A DNA stretch of 64,000 nucleotides, from the NCBI GenBank assembly GCA_018873245.2, contig JAEMBT020000005.1, positions 5,380,001 through 5,444,000 on the forward strand, given 5' to 3'. Each line of letters begins with the position of its first letter. Within the stretch, counting starts at the first letter, position 1. The DNA comes from Archegozetes longisetosus. Lineage: Eukaryota; Arthropoda; Arachnida; Sarcoptiformes; Trhypochthoniidae. The translations under genes and the position numbers were made by a program. Shown here piece after piece: positions 45,420 through 56,645 of the stretch. The notes beneath the pieces are model-generated. The model worked only from the letters and a program-made list of their open reading frames with translations. It ran no database searches and had not been told where the DNA came from.

Positions 45420-46003
45420 ACTAGCATCGCCTTCCTGGAGAACCACCGTAAGAATATCGATTTGAAAAATCATGAATTTCAAATAATGCTAGCGCTCGTA
45501 ATTTGTGTCCCAGGCCTACAAAAGTAAGAGCAACAATACAAGATTGGGAGCAGATGATGATAGTGGCCTTTTATATAAATCGGGTGTTGAGTTTCAGAAT
45601 TTTAGCGAGAAATACAAATGTCAATTTTGAAATTTATCTTGATTTGTTGAGTCAAGTAATACTCCCAGCAATAAAACGACTACGGATTCATAGACCAATA
45701 ATACTCCATGACAACGCAAGACCACATAAACATTCGAAAGTTGAAGAATTTTTTGTGAGTCATCGATGGGAGGGATTGAAACACCCGTCTTATAGCCCTG
45801 ATTTGAAGCCGTGCGATTACGATGGCATATATAGAATAAAGAGGCCTAATAAAGATAAAAGATTCACTATTTTGGATGAACTTGAAATGGCTCATAAGGA
45901 AGTTATAGATGATGTAAACTTAAAAGGTTCCGCCATTGGCATTGAACACCTCCCACTGAGATGGGCGCTGGTCAACCAGACTGGGGGCGAATATGTTCAC
46001 TAA
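45420..46003 (+). pseudogene. Mariner (DD34D) transposase, 5'-truncated
   Basis: The main frame is 45503-46003. Catalytic Asp 2 lies in LHDNARPH and Asp 3 in PCDYDG, 34 residues apart (DD34D). It continues with IKRPNKDKRF, LDELEMAH and LPLRWALVNQTGGEYV to a natural stop. Just upstream (about 45430) LPGEPP, a motif of the same family near the first Asp, is visible before a small deletion or frame change. The HTH part and the left inverted repeat are absent. Confidence 0.85.
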
Positions 46004-46072
46004 TCGTTTGTTCAAGTTTCAGTTTCATTAAGTGTCTTTAAAGATATGATAGTCCCAATACTTATTAAAAGT

Positions 46073-46526
46073 GGGATTCGATCAAAATGCCGACAGGTCA
46101 AAATACCGACATGTTCATAATGCCGACACGTTCATAATACTGAAAGGTGAAAATGCTGAAAATGCATAATATTGATAATTTGATGCGCTCATTATTCATA
46201 TCTTTTCATATTCACTAATATGAACTTTTGAAGGCCTAAAACCGTGCAATAAATAGTATTGGTATTCATATATTTAAATTATTCACAAACCAAATAGTTC
46301 AAAGATGTCAATACATAGTGTATATTATCAAAAATGGTTGTAAATTATTATTTATAGTAATTTTTATTAATTATTAATTTTATAAGTTGTCAGCATTACA
46401 AACTGTTAGCACTATGACCATGTCGGTATTATGAGCGTGTCGGTATTGTGAACGTGTCGGTATTTTGACCTGTCGGTATTTTGACCTGTCGGTATTTTAA
46501 TTGTCGGCATTTTGAACCAGACCCAT
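46073..46526. mobile_element. Foldback element whose arms are built of 16-17-bp subrepeats
   Basis: The left arm (46073 to about 46165) is a series such as GCCGACAGGTCAAAAT, ACCGACATGTTCATAAT, GCCGACACGTTCATAAT. The right arm (about 46390-46526) is the inverted series, at least seven units of the TGTCGGTATTTTGACC type. Tips: GGGATTCGATCAAAATGCC and GGCATTTTGAACCAGACCC. The spacer of about 220 bp is AT-rich. This is the classic Drosophila FB architecture (arms of tandem subrepeats) with an unrelated sequence. Confidence 0.85.
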
Positions 46527-46993
46527 TAAAAGTCCTAATATTAATGAGGATAAGATATTCATAATTCTAAGACAAACTTATTCTAATCTGAAATGACTAA
46601 AGTTAATAGTAATCTTAGTATTAATCTTAACCCTTTTTAAAGTTAGATTTCAAATGAATGTCATAAATCAAATTTTATTAAGAAATCTTGAATTACTCAA
46701 TAACTTTTCCTTAAATAGATTTTGTAATGTTTTTATGAGCTATCATTTCTGATTATATTTAATATAATGAGAGATAAACTATCGAAATCTCAATCAAATC
46801 GAATCTTTACTAATAATAGATTTAGTGATCGATTCGTTAACATTGTTACGATTCCAATAATGATCCAACATTTGGACCTTAAAAAACCAAAAATAACAAT
46901 GAACTTTTTGAACTACTTAGAATTGTTTTTTAAATTAATTTTCAAAATTACATTGTTAAAAAAATTGAAAATACTTGAAAATACTTGAATTGC

Positions 46994-47989
46994 ATGCTTA
47001 AATCTGATTTTGTTCGCAAGTTTTCCAATTTATTGCTATCAATCATTTCTTTGCAAATTATCAATTCTTACCATATATTCAACCATCACTTGATGTCGGG
47101 ATCAAATATGAACCACGGGTCACAAGATTCGAGACGTAGTTGCAGTCTGATCAGGTGTATTCATCGATTATTTCATCGCCTATTACCTTCGGAATTGTAC
47201 TCCAACTGTCGGGCAGAGCAAGGATTGGTGTGTAGTTACGATTCAATCAACCCTCTATTCAATTTGATTAGAAAGTATTTCACTCGAGTCTATTTTCATC
47301 TAAATTTCTATCTTCACTTCATCCTTGCTTCCTTTGAACCTATTTTTAGTTCATTGATCAACAAAGTGTTGTCTATAGAAAGTATATCAACACAACGGGA
47401 TTATGGCACGGCTTCAACCAATAAATCGCTGATTCTTTGCAGACCTTTTCCTAAACCTATTAGTAATGGCAGTGCTGTAAATGGACAGATTCTGAACCAT
47501 AGAAGCCCTACTAATGATAACTTGAGTGTTGACCGAACTTATCATGATTTCTTTACAAACATTGGAAGATCTATTATTAGGACTGATACCAGTCGCAAAC
47601 TATTCGGTAATTTTGGATCGAGCGATCGTGAAATCACAACAGAACTCAAAAGCGATGACGAAACGGCTAGATTTCTAAAGTCAAGTCATTGCCAAACTTC
47701 ATATGTTATTCCGGATGAGAACAAACATCTAGTGGCCGTCGAGATACATGAACAAACTGCAAGAAAGGACCAACCGATTTCAAGAATTGAAGATCAAGAA
47801 ACAAATACTGTTCGTATTGACAACTGTTGTGTGGTCTCAGAAATTGAATCTCTTCAAGAATTAGATAAATTAATAGTCGAGAACATTACTCAAGTTAATG
47901 CTAAGAAGAAAAGATCAAAATTTTTTTCTCGCAAATTTTGGAAAAACATATTTAAACGCAAGAATCGAAAGAAAGTCAAAAATAATTAA
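46994..47989 (+). CDS. Hypothetical protein, Ser/Asn-rich with basic C-terminus
   Basis: 331 residues from ATG 46994 (a TTG nine bases earlier is not a likely start; the Met of MSGSNMNHG is a possible later one). A hydrophobic stretch lies near the N-terminus (FSNLLLSIISLQII) and another at about 100-125. The middle is Ser/Thr/Asn/Asp rich, an acidic helix-like part follows (EIESLQELDKLIVENI), and the last 30 residues are strongly basic (KKKRSKFFSRKFWKN...). No domain recognised. Length and composition speak for a real gene, but no neighbour gives a clue. Confidence 0.55.
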   Translation: MLKSDFVRKFSNLLLSIISLQIINSYHIFNHHLMSGSNMNHGSQDSRRSCSLIRCIHRLFHRLLPSELYSNCRAEQGLVCSYDSINPLFNLIRKYFTRVYFHLNFYLHFILASFEPIFSSLINKVLSIESISTQRDYGTASTNKSLILCRPFPKPISNGSAVNGQILNHRSPTNDNLSVDRTYHDFFTNIGRSIIRTDTSRKLFGNFGSSDREITTELKSDDETARFLKSSHCQTSYVIPDENKHLVAVEIHEQTARKDQPISRIEDQETNTVRIDNCCVVSEIESLQELDKLIVENITQVNAKKKRSKFFSRKFWKNIFKRKNRKKVKNN

Positions 47990-49631
47990 TGCTTAAGTTC
48001 TTTGTTGAAGACATCCGTTCATTCAAAATTCAACTCTAAATATGTTTACAATTCGTATGAGCTCAGATCAAAATTTTAGGCTAAAAATAATTAATTCATA
48101 GCATTAAAGACTATCAAACAGAAGTATCAATTTTGTGGCTGAAGATTTGAGTGATCGCTGTTAGTAATGTTTCAGTCATTGCAGTCCTGCTTCTCATTTA
48201 CTTAGATTCCGTTTTTATTCCGTTCAATTATAGAATCGCAGTAGTATTAAGAAATTGATCACTAAATCTATCATTGTAAAGATATCTTTTATTTTAATTG
48301 AATAAAATTATTTTATGTAAAATTAAAAGCAATTCTACTCAATTGTTTACTAATTCAAGAGTCTAGATTTTAAGGATCATATTTAACGAAATACGTCTTT
48401 GATTAGAATCCAATTTCATTATATGAAAGGCTTAATTTGAATGAGTGTGATTTGTAGCAATGGATGAGAAACCTTAGTGAAACCTATGCAGTGTTGATTG
48501 AATAACAAAACTTTCCTTCCAATACATTTTAGACTGAAGTTTTATTAGAATGAGACCTCATTTGAGCACAAATTCACACAAATCAAAGATAAGAAACGAA
48601 AAGCAATATGATTGATGTTTACAAAAGTTTTCAATTTCTGTTCCTATCGTAAGTTTTATTGAAATCAGATCTTGAAATAAGAGTTGATTAATGTATACTT
48701 TTCAAATATAACTATAGAGTGAACACAAAACGAAATGACCGGCTTCGATTATCGGGTGTACAGTTACCACCAAGTACACCTCTTAGTCCCAGATGCGCAC
48801 GCACCACAATATATTCAATAGGTTTATTCTTTGTAAAAACCTATTCTTTCAACTGATTTTCACTCAAAAGTGTGTGAAACCAATGCCTTTGGGTAACTAT
48901 TTTGGTATTTGTTATATTAAAACCTTAAGATTCGTGAACTAGGTTTAATACTTTTTATAGTTAATTTTCAATAGACGAACAAACTCTTGAAAATTTGCTC
49001 TTTGAGCATCAGTTTAGGATTAATAAAAGCAGATGTACTATCGATCAAATAATTGTGTGTCAAGTTATGCGTTTTCCCGCAATTTTTTACGCATAGATCT
49101 CAGGGAATGCTAAAAAATTCAGTCAACAAAAATTTAGTTGTGTTTAATAATATGACATTTGTTATTAAATTTTTTAAGAACTGAACTTTTATAATGTATT
49201 CGTTGCTGTTGAGTTTATGTTGAAATACAAGTTTTAAAATATGATGTTGTGGTCCCCATTTTTTAGCGCAAAATTTGACACATAATTATTTGATCGATAG
49301 TACTTCATGCTAATTCTACAGACAGGTAAATAAAAGTGTATTTCAACTTATCAGTTATAACTGATAACATCGCGTCCAAAGTACTATTGGAAAGTGTTAT
49401 CGCTCTCTAAAATGTTCATTTTACATTTTGGATATCAATTCTTATCAGTTATTACCAATAAGTTGAAAACACTCCAATTGTCCTGTCTGTTTACCCTGTG
49501 ATCAAACAATTTGAAGCAATTATCTGTCTAAAAAACAATGATTCGTAAAAAACTATATCGAAATTTGAAAACTCGATCTCTCAAAAAAACTAATTCCACT
49601 GTCTTTTAAAGTATAAAATTTTAAGATTGTT
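47990..49631. other. Intergenic with small palindromic elements
   Basis: No coding frame. TACTATCGATCAAATAATT-TGTGTCAA occurs in inverted orientation at 49034-49062 and about 49272-49300. A palindromic MITE follows at 49319-49493. Otherwise AT-rich filler, plus the 3' flank of GFRP. Confidence 0.5.
49319..49493. repeat. Small palindromic MITE
   Basis: About 175 bp. The left end ACAGACAGGTAAAT-AAAGTG-TTTCAACTTAT is mirrored by the right end ATAAGTTGAAAACACT-CAATTGTCCTGTCTGT. TTATCAGTTATAACTGATAA-like blocks lie inside. No target duplication resolved. Confidence 0.7.
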
Positions 49632-50053
49632 TTAAGAATTGATTGGCTTATTTAGAGTCCAAACACAAGTTTGTCCAACTCCTGTCATCGCAACTACAAC
49701 ATATCCTAACTTTTCGAGCTTGTCCAAAACAATCCTGGATCTGTCATCTGTACGCCACTCTTCACTATTAGATTCAAGTGAAAGCATTTCAGATGAATAA
49801 TTTTACATACAGTGAAAATATTTGATAAGTTTACGCACAACTTGTTTCCCAATTGAATACATTTGGTTGCATTGAGATATTCCATTAATTGTGGATCACT
49901 TTCAGAATCTCCGACTATAGTGGGTCCGCATTCCTACAAATGTTTCGAAACATCTAGCTGTTCAATCAGTTTTAAACAAAAGTATCAAAAAATTTAAGAA
50001 AAATTTGTACTAATTACCAAACGAATTTGAGTTGATATTAATACGTGAGGCAT
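49632..50053 (-). CDS. GCHFR: GTP cyclohydrolase I feedback regulatory protein (GFRP)
   Basis: Small cytosolic protein that binds GTP cyclohydrolase I and mediates feedback inhibition by tetrahydrobiopterin and stimulation by phenylalanine. Three exons: 50053-50018, 49933-49842, 49764-49632, all GT-AG, phases 0 and 2, 261 nt, 86 residues (vertebrate GFRP has 84). It starts MPHVLISTQIRL, continues GPTIVGDSESDPQLMEYL, and ends with the signature RIVLDKLEKLGY and MTGVGQTCVWTLNK. Each exon is too short to appear as an ORF. The donor of exon 2 (AACAA|GTTGTG) is the least certain point; a GTAAAC six bases on would change one or two residues and the phase. No other pterin gene is nearby. Confidence 0.9.
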
Positions 50054-51306
50054 TTCAATCAGTACACAAAATATTTATGAGTTTCAGTTATAATTAGAGA
50101 TTAATTTTGACGTTAAAATATGGAGAAATTAAGTGACTCAACTTGTGTGCTTTTTAAAGTTATATTTCATTTTAAATTCCTGTTTACCATGAGATGGCCT
50201 CGAGTTACATTTGAATACAAGTAATCTAGTTATTTATACTTTTCAATTGAGTGCTGTACTAATCAATATTACGGATAAGTTTTCATGTAGTCAATCCTCA
50301 GTTGAATTCTTGACACACGTTTCAACAGTTCATTTTTAACGTGTTGACATAATATGACCATTATAAGCAAAGAATAATGACTCCCAGTTAAAGTTGAAGC
50401 TCTTCCTTAAAATAACATTAATTTTGATCTTTGGTTTATGAATTTAGAAAATAGTTTGACGAAATTGAAGATGCGCCAATTTCATAGAATAACAGTTTTA
50501 TTGCATAAATGTTAAAATTTCTCAAAAGTTCATTAAAAGTAGTTTATCTTTGTTTAAATTGATCTCATACTGACCTTATACTTCTAAAAATAGATAGAAT
50601 TATTTCTGACTAGAATAACAGTTATATTTGATGATGAGTAAGAAACAATTTGAAAACTTGCGCTTTATCCCTAATCAATAATTTAAATAAGTCTTGAAAT
50701 AATCAGTAACCAAGTTAGAAATTATTTTTAAGCTTAAGCCTTGGCTTATCAAACTGTAGTCATTTTAATAATGTTTAAAACAAACTTAATTAGTTTAGAG
50801 ATAGCGTAGTTTACGTCACAATTGTGTTAGTCTCTAACGTGCATTGATTTTTCAGTGAGCGTAGACTCACGTATACCGGTATCGATGCCTAACGTGTAGC
50901 AATTACACTCAAAGACTTAATCCCCGATAGCAACTAGAAGTGACGTGTTATCATGAGGTACTTTCCATCAGACTACAATATAGGATGTATTAGTAAACTT
51001 ATAAAATAAGATAAAGTATTTTGGAGATAAATATTGAATATCTCAGGAACTACTTGAGATAAATGGTTGAGTGGGGTATCAAAATCCTCAACTAGATGTT
51101 CTGAGTTCAGCTTGATAGTATGATTGAATGAAATTGAATTATTGTGAAAGTGGATTTCTCTTTATCGAAAAAACAACTCTAAGACTTTAACAATTGACAA
51201 TCTTCAATTGAATATAGATTGAATGATAATACAAAGATTTATAAGTGTCGCTCATAGTCTAAGCTCTCTCTCACTCCCTTACTAACTCATTTAATTTCTA
51301 CCCTAT

Positions 51307-51308
<2 letters not shown>
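50054..51308. other. Intergenic, upstream of GFRP
   Basis: No coding frame supported. It includes the GFRP promoter next to 50053. About 50800-51290 is less AT-rich and looks like part of an unclassified repeat, but no ends were found. Confidence 0.4.

Positions 51309-51368
<60 letters not shown>
51309..51368. repeat. (CT)30 microsatellite
   Basis: Sixty bases of uninterrupted CT dinucleotide, preceded by shorter CTCT-rich sequence (51260-51300). Confidence 0.99.
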
Positions 51369-51370
<2 letters not shown>

Positions 51371-52307
51371 TCAAATTAAATTTGAATTTCAAGAATAAAA
51401 AAGAACTTTGAATTTGAAAATCCTTATATAACACAGCATATCACAAAAGAGATAAACTAAAATTAATGCATGTATTTATGAAGTAGCGTTACAAGTAATG
51501 AGTGAAATCATAGTGATATTACAAGTGAGGAGAAGTATGAGAGAGCAACACTTTCCGAATGGAAAGTATTTGCACTTTCAGTACACCCGTACTGAAAGGA
51601 TATCCTGTGGCAAAACCTGTTTATCGTGATCTTGAACGATGTAACGTGTGTGCAATCCTAGAAAGATCTGGTGTACAGTCGGTCGAAAAAAGTTATGCAT
51701 AGATCCCGGATCAATCTCTGATGCGTTTGGATAAGATAAGAGGGACGAGACAGAAATTGAAACTATAAGGTTATAGCGTCAAATTATAGCATTACTTAGT
51801 AATTAAACATGATATGAGTAATAATCTTATTCGTAGCTGAAGTCAGTTTATTTGATATTCATAAGTTATAGAATGAAAGTTGCTGATAAGATACATCAAA
51901 CTATTTCAATCAAAATAGTTCAACTGTGATTCAATTCAAATAATTTTAGTGATGAGTCGGACCGCTCTCTCAAGCTATCACTTCTTGTAACAGATGTGGC
52001 ATTGACTCAACTAACTTAATACAAAGATGAGTCAAAGTCTATTTTATCAAAGTTCTAAACTAATCTTTTAAGTATTCGTTTATCGATTAATATCACTAAA
52101 CGTAATACAGATCTCAATGAGTTGTTGAGCCCTTAGGTTTATCAACTCTTCTGCATCTTTTTGGTGATGACAAATACATAACTTTTATCTGTCGACGGTA
52201 CAAGAGAAAGAGAGAACCTGAATGATGTAGCTTCGCATTAAACTTTTAGTTTGTGAGTCAAAATATCATCATAATCCATTTTTAATTTATTCATAAAAAC
52301 TAAGATG
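51369..52307. other. Intergenic, no gene seen
   Basis: Mixed-composition sequence with short inverted words (for example CTTTCAGTAC-CCCGTACTGAAAG near 51575-51600). No frame or family recognised. Confidence 0.4.
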
Positions 52308-53144
52308 TCATTTTTCAAAATTACCTTCTAAAAGTTTTAGGATCTTATTAAAATCTAATTCTGGTAAGAATAAATGATATTCTTTTCCTAATAATGGGTT
52401 ATATATTTTAAAATTTCTAATTTCTAATTGAGAATTAATATAGAAACCAATAGAATAAAAGACTGAGAAAACTTTTTTATATCAAAATTCTCATTCTTTG
52501 ATACTTTAAAATCAATAATACAATCATTTATAACTAAATCTGCAACACCTCTAAAATATTTACCTCCACAAATTGGATTTGTAATTGATTTTTCTATATC
52601 TTTAATTGTTGAAATATAATCAATAACATTTTTAATATTTTTAATATTCAACATATTTTCATTAAATTTATGTGGAAATTCCATAAAATAAAATGGATGT
52701 AGTACTGAAGTATTATAAATATTTGGTAATATATCTAATACATTGTAATTTTTGTTTTTATAATAAGTTCCAAAATCATTAAGACATAATTCTAAATGCT
52801 CATTAACTTGTTTAATATATGAATCTGATTTATTTTTTAATTTGAAATAACCATGTACATTCTTTCCTTCCAAATCATACAACCCTAGTGAGGGTGCACT
52901 ATTATTTTCATATATTTCAATAGTCAAAATTTTCTCTTACGTATCTATTTTTTTTTCATATACTCACTTCTATGATCATAACCCTCCTCATTTTTTAAAT
53001 TATGTATATGTTTTCGAATTAAATAATCATAAAATATTCCATTTTCAGCATATAATTTATTTTTTATAATATATTTAGAATGAGAACCTCCTTCATGAAC
53101 AACTTTTTCTGAAAATATTTGTTTACCAAAGCATTCAAATATTA

Positions 53145-54493
53145 GGTCAATCAGTAATTCCGTGGAAAGTTCAATTAGAATTTTTTTTGATATAGAATAG
53201 ATATATGTTAGTGTTTATTTTATTAATCAGTAATATATTCTCCCTCATTTCTCATAATATCTTTTCATTGATCGTACAAATATTTCCCTTTGAATTCACC
53301 CCTTCTATTAATGCCATCAATTGACAACTTTAAAGCCTTTTCTAATTCTGCTTAATGAGTGAATCGAATACCTTTGAGAGGGTGCTTTATTCTGGCAATA
53401 CCATCTTAATCACAGGGGTTCATATCAGGACTATAGGGTGGGTGTTCCAATATCTCCCATTTTCGCTCTGCTAAAAAATCCATTACCACCGCACTATAAT
53501 GAGGTTTTGCATTATCCATTAAGATGATGGACTTATGTATTACATATTCATGAACAGATGGCCAAACATAATCGCTTAGAAATCTTAAAAACACTTCCCC
53601 ATCAAAATTTGTATTTTTGGGTAAAATTTGATAACTAAGAATACGATCCTGATAAAAAGCTACAATTAGCATCATCTTCCAGTCAGCAATATTTTGACAT
53701 ACTTTTTAGGGTCTAATAGAAAAGAAATGTATTTGGTTTTTAAAATTGAATTTTGAAAATTTCATTACGGTGGTTCTCCTGGTAAGCACCATTCGCGAGA
53801 CAGTTGAGCATCTGTAGGATCATAACTCTTGATCCAAGTTTCATCAATAGCTATTATATGACTAACGAAATCATGGTCTTTGCTATAGCGTTAAACTAAT
53901 TTAGCGCATGTCTCCCTTCTTTTTTTCATTTGGCTTGGTGTTAATTTGTGAGGAACCCACTTGCTTGATATTTTACGATACCCCATATTATGTAGTAACT
54001 TCCAAGTGCTTCCATAACTTATACTTAACTCATCTGCCAAATCATCAATGCGCCATGCTCGGCTTTCCTGGATTAACTGTTCAAGTTTCTCTTCATGCTG
54101 AGGATCAGTAATTGCTGTAGGTCTACCAGGATGAGGCAAATCATAAGCTTCATATCACGTTCCAGATTCAAACTGGTGGTACCAGTTGTATACCACGCTT
54201 TTTTAAATGCTCGACTTCCAAGTGCCCTTGTCAGCTTTCTTAAAACTTGAGATACTGGAGTGTTCTGTATAACTTCAATCTTGATTCAGGCTCTTTGCTC
54301 TTCATCTGTAACACTAGCACGAATTTCGTCAAGTTTTAAGCACTCTTAGAAACTCAGTGTTAAAAACAATAAAATAAAACGGAGTGTCTTCTGTGCAGCC
54401 ATACTTGTTAAGGTAACAAATAATAACAATCAACTAACATCCTATGACAACGAGATAAAAAGTTATCCGAGTCCATGGAATTACTGATTGACC
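53145..54493 (-). mobile_element. Full-length mariner transposon inserted in the nuclease gene
   Basis: 1349 bp with TA target duplications (53143-53144, 54494-54495). The inverted ends are GGTCAATCAGTAATTCC at the left and its complement at 54477-54493. It contains the decayed transposase in reverse orientation. It interrupts the nuclease frame, so it arrived after that gene. Confidence 0.92.
53225..54410 (-). pseudogene. Mariner DD34D transposase, multiply broken
   Basis: The N-terminal HTH part is 54139-53891 (GRPTAITDPQHEEKL, SYGSTWKLLHNMGY). The first catalytic Asp lies in a separate frame around 53840 (IDETW), followed by REWCLPGEPP. The second Asp is in LMDNAKPH (53675-53406) and the third in PCD-DG, 34 residues later, where a stop codon replaces the residue after PCD. 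Same family as the relic at 45420-46003. Several stops and shifts: dead. Confidence 0.88.
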
Positions 54494-54699
54494 TAATAAT
54501 TCATCCCAATGATAATCTTTTAATATTTTAATAAGAGTTGTAACATTTACTCCTCTTTGAATAAAGTCTAATTTAACCTCTTTTAGAGATACCACTACGT
54601 TCTTATGATATGAAGTATTCTCATGTTTATCTTTATTACTTTTTTTTAATTCTACATCACACGTTCACATTTATATGTATCAAGAAGATTTTCATTCAT

Positions 54700-55322
54700 T
54701 ACGGTGAAAATATTTATGTTATCAATTATTTTTCATTTTTTACGCTTTTGCTTCACTTACTTAATCAATTAAATTTGAAGTGTTAAAAATAGTATGTCCA
54801 GTATGGGCGAGTTCTGAGTTTCTAGAAGTACTAATTTAAGAAATTGTAAAATTCATGAAAAAAATGAGATATTTGTGATAATTTTATATGGTTTTTAATT
54901 ATTTTTGTTTGAAATGTTTATGATTTTGCTGAAAATAATTGAAATTTGAGTTTTAAAATGTGCATTTTGGTGAAATTTGGGGAATTGAAAAATCATCGTA
55001 TGCGTACAAACTCGTAGGCTCTACTCCGCTATGCATACATTACTTTTTACAATTCACAATGAGAGGAGGGTGTCCCAGGAATGGTATATACCCTCTGCTA
55101 ATAACTAAGAGTATAGAATTAGAGTATAGAAATGATTACATTATTTTCCAATATCTGGTTAAATGAAGGCGAACAAGTCGTCTTCAATATCTTTTATTCT
55201 ATAGTATCGGGTGTATTAGAGTTGTAATACCATCGCATAAAATATATCTTTTATCATCAAAATTACTTAAAGCTACCTTTGTTTAGGTCTGGCGCCTGAG
55301 TAACTTCAATGCAAAAATCCAA
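54700..55322. other. Intergenic, upstream of the unknown gene
   Basis: AT-rich. A small open frame at 54960-55166 has no support. It contains the presumed promoter of the next gene. Confidence 0.4.
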
Positions 55323-56645
55323 ATGGAAGATTGTGATAATGATCCCTTTTGGGATATCATTATGATTTTCATTTGTTTGGTGATACTCTTATATGCTGCT
55401 ACTTTTGGAGTCGATTTGTATATAAAGCTTCGTCTATACATTGAGAATCACGGCAAGAATTTGGCAAATACCAAATTCTTTGGATTAGCAAGTACAGAGG
55501 GGAGAGAAGGATTCGCAAGTTCCTTAATAAACTTAAGTTCCCTTAAACCAGATTTTCCTATTTATGTGGATCAACTCAATAACTTATTTTTGGGGACTGG
55601 AGAGCGTGATCCCTATGATGCATTAAAGGCAGAAAATACCATTAAGGACTGGCTTAATGCAGGATTGATCAATAAATCTGAAGCCAGAGAATCCTTATCC
55701 TTCAAGACGTACTTATTGTATTATCCTGATGACAAGTACAATCCAACCAACATTCCACGAGAAGAAGGTACATTTATGGAAATTGCCCATTATAAAATGC
55801 TTTCATGTTGTCCATCGTAGATAGAAATACCCGAATCAGGAGAGCTTGCAAAGCGTCCCTCGAGTACTTTGCAAGTAACAAAGTTAAAGTCTACTTTGTC
55901 ATTAATGGGATCGACTTCAAAAAATTTTATGAGCATTACATTCCCGAGAAGAAGAACTACTTAAAACCATTTACTCAGTCTGAACTGAATTTTCTAATAA
56001 GGAAGTATGCGGAAGACAATGATAGTGAAATTTTTAAAATGATCAAGTTCCTAACCAAAGAGGGAGAGATGCGTTTCCCTTGGAATGCTGGAGGTTCCTA
56101 CTAATATGCTAATCATTACTAACATGTAATGCTGTTACATTATCTATTCTGCAGGCGTAATTGCCAAATTAAGGAAGCTAGTGGGCCTGAGATCCTGGCG
56201 AGAGGAATATTTTAACTTTTATGTAGAAAAGATCAAGAAGAAAAGGGAAGATACAAGACTCTGTATGACGCCTGAGGATTCGATTTACAGAAAGCTTGAA
56301 CAAGGTTCAAAGAAATTGCGAAGTGTTCACAAATCATTGAAAAAGAAACTTTTATCTGCTTCATGTAACGCGATAATTCATTCGCCAGTTTCAAAGACTG
56401 AAGATAATGATTCTGCAACAGGAATCTTAGATCATGTCAGAAATCTTGAGAAAATCTTGAATAAAAATTACGCCAAAATTGATCGTGATGTTCAAGAAGT
56501 TCTGGATAAATGGGAGGAGTTATCCAAAAAAATTACGGAAACAATGGAAACCGATAATATGCAGCAAATGGAAATGGATTTGATAGAAATCGATATTCTC
56601 AAAGTTACTAATTATATGTTAAATACGTTTAATTCGTACCTATGA
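55323..56645 (+). CDS. Unknown membrane-anchored protein, two exons, one frame break
   Basis: About 421 residues from ATG 55323. One hydrophobic helix (about residues 12-40, IIMIFICLVILLYAATFGVD) makes it a probable type II membrane or signal-anchor protein. The middle (about 160-258) is a mixed domain with KVYFVINGIDFKKFYEHY and FTQSELNFLIRKYAED followed by FPWNAGG. The second half (about 259-421) is charged and helical with coiled-coil character (ILDHVRNLEKILNKNY, LDKWEELSKKITE). A 61-bp intron (56094-56154, GT-AG, with TACTAAC as branch point at about 56117-56123) joins both parts in phase. The frame breaks by one base at about 55803 beside a TT pair. The IDFKKFY... TQSEL-LIRKY layout faintly recalls bacterial effector-like proteins, but I recognise no family. 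The intron shows it is resident in the nuclear genome. Confidence 0.65.

Larger units (their letters stand above)
52308..54699 (-). pseudogene. Virus-like PD-(D/E)XK nuclease gene, split by a mariner
   Basis: A minus-strand gene in very AT-rich sequence. Its 5' part (54699-54496) ends at the mariner, and its frame resumes on the other side (53142 down to 52308). The main open part (52927-52424) carries GVADLVIND-IIDFKVS, the D...(D/E)XK pattern of the restriction-endonuclease-like nuclease fold, with a preceding G-K-FRG. The protein continues past a one-base break near 52460 to TGA 52310-52308, and another one-base break lies near 54660. High AT, no introns and codon use unlike RIOK1 or GNL2 suggest origin from a large DNA virus or a Polinton-like element; the exact source is not recognised. 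The family call rests on the motif only. Confidence 0.6.

Noticed and set aside
51309..51368. CRISPR-like or regulatory repeat
   Set aside because: Plain CT dinucleotide microsatellite without spacers.
54960..55166. 68-residue ORF before the unknown gene
   Set aside because: No family, composition like random AT-rich translation, and no splice link to the gene at 55323.
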